The notes beneath the pieces are model-generated. The model made no database searches and was not told where the DNA came from. It saw only the letters and a list, made by a program, of their open reading frames with translations. A stretch of 64,000 bases of DNA. It comes from Tabrizicola thermarum. GTDB taxonomy: Bacteria; Pseudomonadota; Alphaproteobacteria; Rhodobacterales; Rhodobacteraceae. Position 1 is the stretch's first letter, and each line of letters opens with the position of its first letter. Below are positions 52,638 to 61,813 of the stretch, in pieces. The position numbers and the translations under genes are program-made. The stretch lies in contig NZ_KZ984538.1 of NCBI RefSeq assembly GCF_003574395.1, positions 1 through 64,000 of the forward strand, in the 5' to 3' direction.

Positions 52638-53581
52638 GGGTTGGTCGGAGCCCCTTCGACCGCTGGTGCCGCTGGCGCCGGGGCGGGAGTCGTCGGCCCG
52701 ACCGACGCCCCGCTTGCGCGCCCGGCATCCGACCGCAGATAGTCGAAGAACTCGCTGTCGGGCTGCATCACGATGGACGAATTGGCACCCTTGAGGCTGG
52801 CCTCATAGGCCGCAAGCGACCGGATGAAGGCAAAGAACTCCGGGTCCTGGCCATAGGCTTCGGCCAGGATGCCGTTGCGTTCGGCATCGGCCTCGCCGCG
52901 GATCACGTCGGCCTGACGCCGGGCGTCCGAGGTCAGCTCGACCACCGTCCGGTCCGCCGCCGCCCGCACCCGCTGCGCGGCCTCGCCGCCGCGGGCGCGT
53001 TCGTCCGCCGCCTCGCGGTCACGTTCGGCGCGCATCCGGGCGAAGGTCGCCTCGAGGTTCTGTTCGGGCAGGTCGGTGCGGGTCAGCCGCACGTCGATCA
53101 CGTCGATGCCAAGGGCCTGGCCTTCGCGCTTGGCGATGGTCAGGATCTGGTTCATCAGGCCGGCACGGTCCTGCGACAGCACCTGTTCCTGCGTGGCGTT
53201 GCCCAGAACTTCCGGGATCGCCTGGCTGAGGATGTTGCTCAGAAGCTGCCGGGCGCGCTCTTCCCCCGCGGTGCCGACCGACTGGCGGAACTCCACCAGA
53301 TTGACGATGCGCCAGCGGGCGAAGGCATCCACCACCAGACGGCGGTCGGACAGAAGCGTGACCTCGATCGGCTGGGTCTGAAGGCCGAGGATACGGTCCT
53401 CATACAACACCACGTCCTGCATCAGCGGGATCTTGAAGCCAAGGCCGGGGTCCTCCTTGACCTGGACGACCTGGCCGAATTGCAGCACCAGCGCCTTCTT
53501 GCGTTCGTCCACGATGAAGACCGAGGACAGGACCAGCACCAGAAGCACCACGAAGGCGGGGACAAGATAGATCGCGCGCAT
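52634..53581 (-). CDS. hflC: HflC, modulator of FtsH
   Basis: A 315-residue SPFH/band-7 protein: one N-terminal membrane helix (IYLVPAFVVLLVLVLSSVFI), a band-7 domain (VQVKEDPGLGFKIPLMQDVV), then a coiled helical part (ARMRAERDREAADERARGGE). The C-terminal tail is Ala/Pro-rich (PTTPAPAPAAPAVEG). With HflK it forms the large periplasmic cage around FtsH. Starts in TGATG overlap with hflK. Confidence 0.96.
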   Translation of the reverse strand: MRAIYLVPAFVVLLVLVLSSVFIVDERKKALVLQFGQVVQVKEDPGLGFKIPLMQDVVLYEDRILGLQTQPIEVTLLSDRRLVVDAFARWRIVNLVEFRQSVGTAGEERARQLLSNILSQAIPEVLGNATQEQVLSQDRAGLMNQILTIAKREGQALGIDVIDVRLTRTDLPEQNLEATFARMRAERDREAADERARGGEAAQRVRAAADRTVVELTSDARRQADVIRGEADAERNGILAEAYGQDPEFFAFIRSLAAYEASLKGANSSIVMQPDSEFFDYLRSDAGRASGASVGPTTPAPAPAAPAVEGAPTNP

Positions 53582-54759
53582 CAGTTGTTCCCCCCTGCCA
53601 CGGCGCCGCCGCCCTGGCTGGGCGCCATCCGTCCCAGCTCGTTCAGCGGCAGGAAGGGCACCACGCCCTGCCCCGCCTCACCGCCCGAGACGCCATCGAG
53701 GATCACCTTGTTCATGCCGCCAAGCACCCGTTCCATCGTTTCGAGATATAGCCGCCGCCGGGTCACCTCGGGCGCCTTCACGTATTCGGAGTAGACCGAC
53801 AGGAAGCGCGCCGCCTCACCCTTGGCGCCGTTCACGGCCTGGGCGCGATAGGCCTCGGCGTCTTCCAGAAGCCGCGCCGCCTCGCCCCGGGCGCCGGCGG
53901 TGACCTGGTTGGCATAGGCGTCGGCCTCTTTCTCGAGCCGGTCGCGTTCCTGCTGGGCGGCCTGCACGGCACGGAAGGCGTCGATCACCTCGCGCGGGGG
54001 CTGGGCGGTCTGCAGGTTGACCCGGATCACGGTGATCCCGGCATTGTAGCTGTCAAGCGTCGACTGCACCGCCGTCCGCAGATCCGCGGCGATGACACCC
54101 CGGTCGCGGTTCAGGATCGGCGACAGTTCCGACCGGGCGATGATGTCGCGCATCGCACTTTCGCTGACCGCGCGGATCGCCTCTTCGGGATCGACGAGGT
54201 TGAAGAGATATTTCTCGGGGTCCGAGATGTTCCAGACCACCTGAAAGCCGATGTCGACGATGTTCTGGTCGCGCGTCAGCATCAGACCCTTGTCGTTGCT
54301 GCCCGGCACGGTGCCGATGTCCGTCGTGCGTTCGCCGGTCACCTGGACCTTTTCGTAGGTCACGATGGGCCAGGGCGCGAAGTTCAGGCCCGGATTGCCC
54401 ACGCCTGCGCTTTCGCCCAGGAACAGCTCGACCGAGCGTTCTTCGGGCCGCACGGTGTAGAAGGACATGAAGGACCAGACCGCGATCAGCGCAAGCGCGC
54501 CAAGGGCCAGGCCCTGCCTGGTGAAGATCGGACCTTCGGGATCGCCGCCGGACCCGCCCGTGCCGCGATTGCCGCGCCCGCCCATCAGCACGCGCAGCTG
54601 TTCCTGCCCCTTCTTCATCAGCTGGTCGATCTCGGGGATCTGTCCCCCGCCCTGAGCCGGCCGCCCGGCGCGACGGTCGTCGTCGTTGTTGCCCCTGCCG
54701 CCCCGGTCATCCCCGCCCGAGCCGCCACCGCCGCCCCAGGGACCGCCACTTCCTGCCAT
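53581..54759 (-). CDS. hflK: HflK, modulator of FtsH
   Basis: A 392-residue SPFH protein. A Gly/Asn/Asp-rich cytoplasmic N-terminus (PWGGGGGSGGDDRGG...) precedes the membrane helix (LALGALALIAVWSFMSFYTV) and the band-7 domain with RPEERSVELFLGESAG. A coiled segment (QAAQQERDRLEKEADAYANQ) and a C-terminal VLGGMNKVILDG complete the family pattern. First gene of hflK-hflC-DUF2065. Confidence 0.96.
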   Translation of the reverse strand: MAGSGGPWGGGGGSGGDDRGGRGNNDDDRRAGRPAQGGGQIPEIDQLMKKGQEQLRVLMGGRGNRGTGGSGGDPEGPIFTRQGLALGALALIAVWSFMSFYTVRPEERSVELFLGESAGVGNPGLNFAPWPIVTYEKVQVTGERTTDIGTVPGSNDKGLMLTRDQNIVDIGFQVVWNISDPEKYLFNLVDPEEAIRAVSESAMRDIIARSELSPILNRDRGVIAADLRTAVQSTLDSYNAGITVIRVNLQTAQPPREVIDAFRAVQAAQQERDRLEKEADAYANQVTAGARGEAARLLEDAEAYRAQAVNGAKGEAARFLSVYSEYVKAPEVTRRRLYLETMERVLGGMNKVILDGVSGGEAGQGVVPFLPLNELGRMAPSQGGGAVAGGNN

Positions 54760-54833
54760 TGATCGAACCTCTTCCAGACCTTTACCCTAAGCTGGTCATA
54801 TCCAGCCGGAAATCAACCCGTCGCGTCCCGCTC

Positions 54834-56192
54834 TCAGGCGGTTCGCACCGGTTTTCGCATCGTCACCAGCTCTTCGGCCATCGTCGGATGGACCGCGCAG
54901 GTCGCGTCGAATTGCTCTTTCGTGGCCCCCATCCCGATCGCGATGGCCGCCAGCTGGATCATCTCGCCCGCCTCCGGTGCGACAATGTGACAGCCAAGAA
55001 CCTTCCGCGTGGCCTGCGAGACGATCAGCTTCATCAGCACACGGTCCGGCTTGCCGGCAAAGGCGGTCTTCATCGGGCGGAAGGCGGTCGAGTAGACCTC
55101 GATCGGCTCTTGCTCCCGCGCCGCTTCCTCGGACAGGCCGACGCTGCCCATTTCCGGCTGCGTGAAGATCGCCGAGGCGACCAGCTTGTGGTCGAAGGCC
55201 GTGGGTTTGCCGCCAAAGACGGTGTCGGCAAAGGCATGGCCCTCGCGGATCGCCACGGGGGTCAGGTTGATCCGGCCGGTGACATCCCCCACCGCAAAGA
55301 CCGAAGGCACGGCGGTCTGGCTGAAACGGTCCACCGGAATCTCGCCGCTGCGGCCCAGCGTGATGCCGATCCCCTCCAGCCCGAGGCCCTCGGTGTTCGG
55401 GCGGCGGCCGGTGGCGTAGAGCACCAGATCATATTCCGCCTCGGACCCATCGGTCGCCACGGCGCGGATGCCGGTCGCGGTCTTTTCCAGCCGCATCACA
55501 TCGGTGCCGCAATGGATCGCGATGCCTTGCGCCTGCATCGCGTTCGCCACATGGCCCCGCGCCTCGTCATCAAAGCCGCGCAGGATCTGCGCACCCCGAT
55601 AATACTGGCTGACCTTGACCCCCAACCCGTTCAGTATGCAGGCGAATTCGCTGGCGATATAGCCACCTCCCACCACCAGGGCCCGCTTCGGCAGCGCGTC
55701 CAGATGGAACATCTCGTTCGAGGTGACGGCCAGATCCGACCCCGGAAACTCGGGCACGAAGGGCCGCCCGCCGGTCGCCACAAGGATGTGCCTGGCCGTG
55801 ACCTCCTGCCCCGAGGCGAGCCGCACCCGATGCGGATCGACCACCGTCGCGCGGTCGTCATGGACGATCACCCCTGCGGTCTTCAGCGTGTTGCGATAGG
55901 CGCCCTCCAGCCGGTCGAGTTCCGCTTCCAGATGCGTGCGGAAAGCCCGCCAGTCGAAGGCCCCGGCCTTGATCTTCCAGCCATAGGCCTGCGCTTCCTC
56001 GACCATTGCGGGAAACCCGCTGGCAAAGACCATCAGCTTCTTCGGCACGCAGCCCCGGATGACGCAGGTGCCGCCCATCCGGCTTTCCTCGGCCAGCCCC
56101 ACCTTCGCGCCATACTCGCCCGACGCGACCCGCGCCGCCCGCACGCCACCCGAGCCGCCGCCGATGACGAAGAGATCGTAGTCGAAGGTCAT
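54834..56192 (-). CDS. gor: glutathione-disulfide reductase
   Basis: A 452-residue FAD- and NADPH-dependent flavoprotein. The FAD motif FVIGGGSGGVRAARVA, redox-active disulfide GGTCVIRGCVPKK, NADPH motif VVGGGYIASEFACILNG, and C-terminal CAVHPTMAEELVTMRKPV with the active-site His-Pro are all present. Keeps glutathione reduced, in line with the glutathione peroxidase and GST genes in the same window. Confidence 0.96.
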   Translation of the reverse strand: MTFDYDLFVIGGGSGGVRAARVASGEYGAKVGLAEESRMGGTCVIRGCVPKKLMVFASGFPAMVEEAQAYGWKIKAGAFDWRAFRTHLEAELDRLEGAYRNTLKTAGVIVHDDRATVVDPHRVRLASGQEVTARHILVATGGRPFVPEFPGSDLAVTSNEMFHLDALPKRALVVGGGYIASEFACILNGLGVKVSQYYRGAQILRGFDDEARGHVANAMQAQGIAIHCGTDVMRLEKTATGIRAVATDGSEAEYDLVLYATGRRPNTEGLGLEGIGITLGRSGEIPVDRFSQTAVPSVFAVGDVTGRINLTPVAIREGHAFADTVFGGKPTAFDHKLVASAIFTQPEMGSVGLSEEAAREQEPIEVYSTAFRPMKTAFAGKPDRVLMKLIVSQATRKVLGCHIVAPEAGEMIQLAAIAIGMGATKEQFDATCAVHPTMAEELVTMRKPVRTA

Positions 56193-56333
56193 GCCATGCC
56201 CCGCCCGCAGTCCAGTCCTGTGTCCCAGCTATGCCCTCGCGCGTCGCGACGGAAGCCCGAAGCCGCACGTCTCGGTTCCCTTTCGGTAACTGCCGGTCCC
56301 GCGCTTCGCTTACCGCCGTCCCGCCTTCGCCCG

Positions 56334-57119
56334 TCAATCCAGATCGGCAAAGATGTTGCGGCTTTCGGTCAGGTCGACCGCGCCGGTCTCGATCCGGCCC
56401 GAGTTGATGTCGCGCACCGTCACGCGCCCATCGCCGTGGCCGATCACCACGATGTCGCAGATGTCGATGAACAGCCCGTTTTCCACCACGCCGGGGATCT
56501 GGTTCAGGACCAGCGCCAGCTGCCGGGGATTGCCGATCCGTTTCAGGTTCAGGTCCAGCAGGTAATGCCCCTCATCCGTCCGCAAGGGCGCGTCGCCCAC
56601 CATCCGCAGGCTGACCTCGCGGTTCATCACGTCCAGGCTGTACAGCGTCTCCTCGATCAGCGCCTTGGTGGTCTGCCAGCCGAAGGGGACCACCTCGACC
56701 GGCAGGGGAAAGGCCCCCAGCTGTGCCACTTCCTTGGCCGCGTCGGCGATCACGATCATCCGGTCGCTGGCGGTGGCCACGATCTTTTCCTGCAACAGCG
56801 CCGCCCCGCCGCCCTTGATGAGGTTGAGGTTCTGGTCGAACTCGTCCGCGCCGTCGATGGTCAGGTCCAGCCATTTCACCTCGTCCAGGGCGACGACCGT
56901 CAGACCGCTGGCCTTCGCCAGATCCGCCGTCCGCGTCGAGGTCGGGACGCAGGTGACCTCCAGCCCTTCGTCCCGCACCCGCTCGGCCAGGCAGCGCACC
57001 ATCCAGGCTGCGGTCGATCCGGTGCCCAGCCCCAGCTTCATCCCGGATTCGACGAAATCCACCGACCGCCGCGCCGCGACGTATTTGGCCTGGTCGATGG
57101 GTGAAAGTTCGGCAGCCAT
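56334..57119 (-). CDS. rpiA: ribose-5-phosphate isomerase A
   Basis: A 261-residue enzyme of the pentose phosphate pathway interconverting ribose 5-phosphate and ribulose 5-phosphate. Substrate loops GLGTGSTAAWMVRCL, LTIDGADEFDQNLNLIKGGG and the catalytic Glu/Lys region (ALLQEKIVA) are clear. A frequent neighbour of gor in Rhodobacterales, 141 bases apart here. Confidence 0.96.
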   Translation of the reverse strand: MAAELSPIDQAKYVAARRSVDFVESGMKLGLGTGSTAAWMVRCLAERVRDEGLEVTCVPTSTRTADLAKASGLTVVALDEVKWLDLTIDGADEFDQNLNLIKGGGAALLQEKIVATASDRMIVIADAAKEVAQLGAFPLPVEVVPFGWQTTKALIEETLYSLDVMNREVSLRMVGDAPLRTDEGHYLLDLNLKRIGNPRQLALVLNQIPGVVENGLFIDICDIVVIGHGDGRVTVRDINSGRIETGAVDLTESRNIFADLD

Positions 57120-57219
57120 GGCGAAATCCCCTCTTGGTCGCCCCGCAATAGCGCAAAGTCCGCCGCAGGGCGAGAGGGTTCAGACCGGTCCCGCTGCCGA
57201 TCGGCCGGGGTGCAGGTCG

Positions 57220-57759
57220 TCATGTCGCCTTGTCCGGCGGGATGATCGCGGCGGCAACCTCGTCCCGCGTCAGGGCAGCATCGCCGTTGCGGTCCAGCGA
57301 CATCAGCGCCCGCAGCGCCTCTGCCTCCGCCTCGCCCAGCGCGCGCAGGGCCGCGGTCCGCCCGACCTCTGCCATCTCGACCGGGCTGATCCGCCCGTCG
57401 CCATCGCCATCTGCCGCGATGAACTGCCGTTCCATCCGGCCCCGCATCGCGGCGCTGGCCGCGCGCTGGCTGACCTTCATCTCGGCGCGATCCAGCGCCC
57501 CGTCCCCGTCCAGGTCCATCGCCAGAAGGCGGCGCAAGGCCGATGCCCGCGCCCCGGCACGCCCCAGCGCGATATGGTCCTCGATCCCGGCTGCCGTCAG
57601 GCCCTGCGGCCCGCCGAACCCTGCGATCAGGTCGGTCACATCGGCGACGAACCGGTCCGGGTCGCCCCCGACCCGCAGATCGGCAATGGAGTCCTGTGCC
57701 GAAGCGGCCCGCGCCAGCCCCATCGCCATCAGCACCGCCATCATCATCCGCCGCCGCAT
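57220..57759 (-). CDS. exported EF-hand calcium-binding protein
   Basis: A 179-residue protein with a signal peptide (MMMAVLMAMGLARAASA). It has three EF-hand loops: MDLDGDGALDRAEM, ADGDGDGRISPVEM and LDRNGDAALTRDEV. The first two are canonical; the third has Ala at a ligand-flanking position but keeps Asp-x-Asn-x-Asp and the final Glu. GGAGG lies six bases before the ATG. Presumably a periplasmic calcium sensor or buffer, partner unknown. Confidence 0.88.
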   Translation of the reverse strand: MRRRMMMAVLMAMGLARAASAQDSIADLRVGGDPDRFVADVTDLIAGFGGPQGLTAAGIEDHIALGRAGARASALRRLLAMDLDGDGALDRAEMKVSQRAASAAMRGRMERQFIAADGDGDGRISPVEMAEVGRTAALRALGEAEAEALRALMSLDRNGDAALTRDEVAAAIIPPDKAT

Positions 57760-57923
57760 TCCGACCTCCCTCGCCTGTCACGGCGCAGTCTGACCCGATC
57801 AGGGTTGCCAGACGGTTAACGCCGGAGGCCCCGAAGCGTCGAATGACTGCAGAGGGTCGCTTTTTTCGCAGCGATGTGCCCAGAGTTGCGCAACCCTGCC
57901 CCTGCTGCCCACGGAAGCCGCCG

Positions 57924-58604
57924 ATGTATCGCCTGCACTACGCCCCGGACAATGCCTCGCTCGTCATCCGCCTCGTGCTGGATGGCGCGGGCATCCCGTA
58001 CCGGACGGCGCTGGTCGACCGGCGCACCCGGCAGCAGGACGGCCCCGCCTATCGCGCGCTGAACCCGACCGGGCTGATCCCGACGCTGGAAACGCCCGTC
58101 GGGCCGATCTCGGAAACCGGTGCGATCCTCTTGTGGCTGACGGACATGCACAGGCTTGGTCCCGGCCCCGCCGACCCCGACCGCCCGGCCTTCCTGAAAT
58201 GGCTGTTCTTCCTGTCGAACACCGCGCATGCCGACCTGCGCACGATCTTCTACCCGCACCAGTACGCCCCCGCCGACGCCCATGCCGCGCATCACGAGAT
58301 CATGTCGGCCCGGATGCTGCGCCACTTCGGCCTGCTGGACAGCGCGGCCCGGGCGCATCCGGCGCTGTTCGCCGCCGGACGGCCGCTGGGCGTCTACACC
58401 GTGGTCCTGACCCGCTGGGCCGCACTTTACCCGGTCGACGGTCCGCGCTGGCTGGACCTGGCCGACTACCCGACCCTCGCCGCACTGGCCCGTGCGCAAG
58501 AGGCGCGCGTCGAGACCCCGGTCGTCGCCCGCGCCGAAGGCCTCGGCCCCCATCCCTTCACCAACCCCGAACAGCCGAACCCGCCGGAAGGATCTGTCCT
58601 GTGA
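57924..58604 (+). CDS. glutathione S-transferase family protein, first of tandem pair
   Basis: About 226 residues. The N-terminal thioredoxin-like domain (YRLHYAPDNASLVIRLVLDG) with NPTGLIPTLETPVGPISETG gives the cis-Pro and glutathione gamma-Glu contact. A helical C-terminal domain follows. The catalytic residue would be Ser12 of APDNAS. The upstream extension of the frame is antisense to the EF-hand gene and is rejected. Stop overlaps the GTG of the next GST. Confidence 0.9.
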   Translation: MYRLHYAPDNASLVIRLVLDGAGIPYRTALVDRRTRQQDGPAYRALNPTGLIPTLETPVGPISETGAILLWLTDMHRLGPGPADPDRPAFLKWLFFLSNTAHADLRTIFYPHQYAPADAHAAHHEIMSARMLRHFGLLDSAARAHPALFAAGRPLGVYTVVLTRWAALYPVDGPRWLDLADYPTLAALARAQEARVETPVVARAEGLGPHPFTNPEQPNPPEGSVL

Positions 58605-59266
58605 CCCTGACCCTGCACCATGCGCCCGACTTCGCCTCGACCATCGTCCGCTTCGCGCTGGAGGAGCTGGAACTGCCGCATACCCTGGCCATCGTCGACA
58701 TCGAGGGCGGCGCACTCGCTTCGCCCGAATACCGGCAGGTGAACCCGGTGGGCCTGATCCCGGCGCTCGAGACCGACGACGGCCCGATGTTCGAGACCGG
58801 CGCGATCCTGCTCTGGCTGGTGGACCGCAGCGGCCGGCTTGGTCCCGGCCCGACCGATCCCGACCGGGGTGCGTTCCTGTCCTGGCTCTTCTTCACCTCG
58901 AATGCGCTGCACCAGGCGGCGCTGGCCATGTTCTACCCGCACCGTCCGGCGGGCGAGGCGAACAGCGCCGCCGCCCAGGCCGCCGCGCAGGAACAGATCA
59001 TCGCCCGGCTTGGGCTGATCGAGCAGCTGATCGCCACGCGAAACCCGCGCTGGCTGTCGGCGGACCACCCCGGTGTCCTGGGCTACTACATCGGCCTCCT
59101 CGTGCGCTGGCTGATCCTGCTGCCACCACCGCCCTACGGCATCAGGATCGACGATTTCCCCCATCTGAAAGCCGTCCTCGCCGCACATGAGGCACGCCCC
59201 GCCGCGCTGCGTGTCGCGGCGTCGGACCGCCTTGGCCCCACCCCTTTCACCAACCCGGGTTCCTGA
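58601..59266 (+). CDS. glutathione S-transferase family protein, second of tandem pair
   Basis: About 221 residues, clearly paralogous to the preceding gene: LTLHHAPDFASTIVRFALEE, NPVGLIPALETDDGPMFETG, and the identical ending pattern RLGPTPFTNP versus GLGPHPFTNP. It starts on GTG in the GTGA overlap, with GGAAGGA upstream, and its stop overlaps the sdaA ATG (TGATG). Confidence 0.9.
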   Translation: MTLTLHHAPDFASTIVRFALEELELPHTLAIVDIEGGALASPEYRQVNPVGLIPALETDDGPMFETGAILLWLVDRSGRLGPGPTDPDRGAFLSWLFFTSNALHQAALAMFYPHRPAGEANSAAAQAAAQEQIIARLGLIEQLIATRNPRWLSADHPGVLGYYIGLLVRWLILLPPPPYGIRIDDFPHLKAVLAAHEARPAALRVAASDRLGPTPFTNPGS

Positions 59267-60645
59267 TGTTCCTTTCCGTCTTCGACATGTTCAAGGTGGG
59301 CATCGGCCCCTCCTCCAGCCACACCATGGGCCCGATGGTCGCCGCCGCGCGCTTTCTGGACACGATGCGCGCCTCGCCCTTCCATTTCCACGGCTTGCGC
59401 GCGTCGCTGCACGGCTCGCTGGCCTTCACCGGGGTCGGCCACGCGACGGACCGGGCGACGATCCTCGGCCTCGCGGGCTTTGCGCCCGACACCTACGACG
59501 CCGACAAAGCCGAAGCGGTGCTGGCGAGGATCAGGGAGACGAAGGCGATCGAGGCTCCGGGCCTCGGCACCCTTTTCTTCGACCCCGGCAAGGACCTTGT
59601 CTTCGACTACGGCCCACCCCTGCCGGGTCACGCCAACGGCATGATCCTCAGGGCCACCGACGCCCAGGGCGACGTGATCCTGGAAGAGACCTACTACTCC
59701 ATCGGCGGCGGCTTCGTCCTGACCGCCTCCGAACTGGCCGATGCCGGTGGCACCGGGGCCAGGGCGCGCGCCGATGTGCCCTGGCCCTTCGAGACTGCCG
59801 CCGAAATGCTGGAGATGGCGCGCAAATCCGGGCTGACCATCGCCCAGATGAAGCGGGCGAACGAGCTGAAGTTCCGCACCAGTGCCGAACTGGACGCCGG
59901 CATCGCCCGCATCTGGCAGGTGATGAACGACTGCATCAACCGCGGCATGAAGGGCGAAGGCATCCTGCCCGGGGGCCTGAAGGTGCGCAGACGGGCCAAG
60001 GGCATCCACGATGCGCTTCTGGCCGAACGCGGGCTGAACCTGACCCCGCCGCACACGATCAACGACTGGATGTCGCTTTACGCGATGGCCGTGAACGAGG
60101 AAAACGCCGCCGGCGGTCAGGTCGTCACCGCCCCCACCAACGGCGCCGCGGGCGTGGTCCCGGCGGTCCTGCGCTACTACCTCGACCACGTCCCGGGCGC
60201 CTCGACGGCCCGGGTGGGCGATTTCCTTCTGACCGCTGCGGCCATTGGCGGCCTGTGCAAGCACAACGCCTCGATCTCGGGCGCGGAATGCGGCTGCCAG
60301 GCCGAGGTGGGCAGCGCCGCCGCCATGGCCGCCGCCGGGCTTTGCGCCGTGCTGGGCGGCACCCCGGAACAGGTGGAAAACGCCGCCGAGATCGCGCTGG
60401 AGCACCACCTCGGCATGACCTGCGACCCGGTGAAGGGTCTGGTCCAGGTGCCCTGCATCGAACGGAACGGCCTCGGCGCGATCAAGGCGGTCTCCGCCGC
60501 CTCCCTCTCGCTTCGGGGCGATGGCCGGCACCTCGTCTCCCTCGACGTCTGCATCGAGACGATGCGCCAGACCGGCCGCGACATGCACGAGAAATACAAG
60601 GAAACCAGCCTCGGCGGCCTTGCCGTCAACGTCCCGAACTGCTGA
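59266..60645 (+). CDS. sdaA: L-serine dehydratase (iron-sulfur type, single chain)
   Basis: A 459-residue [4Fe-4S] enzyme deaminating serine to pyruvate. The N-terminal domain is FDMFKVGIGPSSSHTMGPMV. Cluster cysteines are in CKHNASISGAECGCQAEVG and LGMTCDPVKGLVQVPCIERN. The protein ends NVPNC: a C-terminal Cys is the residue that reaches into the active site as fourth cluster ligand in this class. Coupled by one base to the GST gene upstream. Confidence 0.96.
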   Translation: MFLSVFDMFKVGIGPSSSHTMGPMVAAARFLDTMRASPFHFHGLRASLHGSLAFTGVGHATDRATILGLAGFAPDTYDADKAEAVLARIRETKAIEAPGLGTLFFDPGKDLVFDYGPPLPGHANGMILRATDAQGDVILEETYYSIGGGFVLTASELADAGGTGARARADVPWPFETAAEMLEMARKSGLTIAQMKRANELKFRTSAELDAGIARIWQVMNDCINRGMKGEGILPGGLKVRRRAKGIHDALLAERGLNLTPPHTINDWMSLYAMAVNEENAAGGQVVTAPTNGAAGVVPAVLRYYLDHVPGASTARVGDFLLTAAAIGGLCKHNASISGAECGCQAEVGSAAAMAAAGLCAVLGGTPEQVENAAEIALEHHLGMTCDPVKGLVQVPCIERNGLGAIKAVSAASLSLRGDGRHLVSLDVCIETMRQTGRDMHEKYKETSLGGLAVNVPNC

Positions 60646-60654
60646 CCAAAGGGT

Positions 60655-60738
60655 GCCTCCGGCGGGAGTATTTGGGAAAAGAGCAAATCCCCTTGCTCTT
60701 TTTCCAAATACTCCGGGGGTCTGGGGGCAGCGCCCCCA
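60655..60738 (+). repeat. GGAGTATTT repeat, copy c: inverted pair forming a long hairpin
   Basis: GGAGTATTTGGGAAAAGAGC (60665-60684) is repeated inverted at 60695-60714 with one mismatch and a short loop (ATCCCC). A GGGGG-CAGCG-CCCCC hairpin follows at about 60724-60738. The first arm extends left to GCCTCCGGCG and is near-identical to 22995-23027. It follows sdaA and may terminate the operon. The rest of the gap to 60874 holds no gene. Confidence 0.75.
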
Positions 60739-60874
60739 TCGCCCGAGGAGGAGGCGCAGGCCGACGACGAGACGAAAGGCTTGCGCGTCAGCGCTCGATC
60801 CGAAAACCGCCCCGCCCCCCCGCGATGTCGCTTTCAGGCAGGCAGCGCCCCTGCGCAGCGGCTAGCCAAGGGTC

Positions 60875-61813
60875 ATGACCCGCGACACCACCCTTCAGGG
60901 CGTCGTCCTGATGCTCGCCTTCTGCGTGATCGCGCCCATGCTGGACGTCTCCGCCAAACTCGCCGCCGAGGCCGGGATGCCCGTGGGCCAGGTCACCGCC
61001 GCGCGCTTCGTGGTGCAGACCGCGCTCATGCTGCCCGTGGTGCTGGTCCTGCGCCTGCCGCTGGGGCTGGACGCGAGGGCGCTTGGCTACACCACGCTGC
61101 GCGCGCTGTTCCTCCTCGTCTCGACCTTCGCCTTCGTCTCGGCCATCGCGTTCATACCCATCGCCGATGCCCTGGCCATCGTCTTCGTCGAGCCCTTCAT
61201 CCTGCTGATCCTGGGGTCATTCCTGTTCGGCGACCAGGTCGGTCCCCGCCGCATCGCCGCCTGTGCGGTGGGGTTTGTCGGCGCGATGTTCGTGATCCAG
61301 CCCTCGCTTGCCGCCTTCGGCCCGGTGGCGCTCTGGCCGCTCGCCACCGCTTTCCTCTTTGCCTTCTACATGCTGGTCACCCGCGCGATTTCCGCCTGGA
61401 TGCACCCGGTGACCATGCAGTTCCACACCTCCTGGACCGGGCTCCTCCTCTGCCTTCCGGTGATGCTTCTGGCCGACGGCTCCGGCATCAGCGCGCTCGA
61501 CCCGATCCGGCCCACGGGCTGGACCTGGCTCTGGTTGTTCGGCGTCGGCTTCTGGGCCGCGGTCAGCCACATGTGCATGACCTATGCGCTGAAATTCGCG
61601 CCCTCGGCCACGCTTGCGCCGCTGCACTATGTCGAGATCGTGACCGCCGTGATCCTGGGCTACGTGATCTTCGGCGACTTCCCGAACCGGCTGACCTGGA
61701 TCGGCATCGCGATCATCGTCGCGTCGGGGCTCTACATCATCCACCGCGAACGGCTGGCGGCCCGGGCCAAGGCGCGCGCACCGCACATCACGGTGCTGCC
61801 AGAAGCGCCCTGA
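60875..61813 (+). CDS. EamA/DMT-family transporter
   Basis: A 312-residue inner-membrane protein with ten hydrophobic helices in two EamA repeats (VVLMLAFCVIAPMLDVSAKL ... FIPIADALAIVFVEPFILLI; VALWPLATAFLFAFYMLVTR ... APLHYVEIVTAVILGYVIFG). Likely exports a small metabolite; the substrate is not predictable. Its last 26 bases overlap the 3' end of the thiamine diphosphokinase gene on the other strand. Confidence 0.93.
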   Translation: MTRDTTLQGVVLMLAFCVIAPMLDVSAKLAAEAGMPVGQVTAARFVVQTALMLPVVLVLRLPLGLDARALGYTTLRALFLLVSTFAFVSAIAFIPIADALAIVFVEPFILLILGSFLFGDQVGPRRIAACAVGFVGAMFVIQPSLAAFGPVALWPLATAFLFAFYMLVTRAISAWMHPVTMQFHTSWTGLLLCLPVMLLADGSGISALDPIRPTGWTWLWLFGVGFWAAVSHMCMTYALKFAPSATLAPLHYVEIVTAVILGYVIFGDFPNRLTWIGIAIIVASGLYIIHRERLAARAKARAPHITVLPEAP

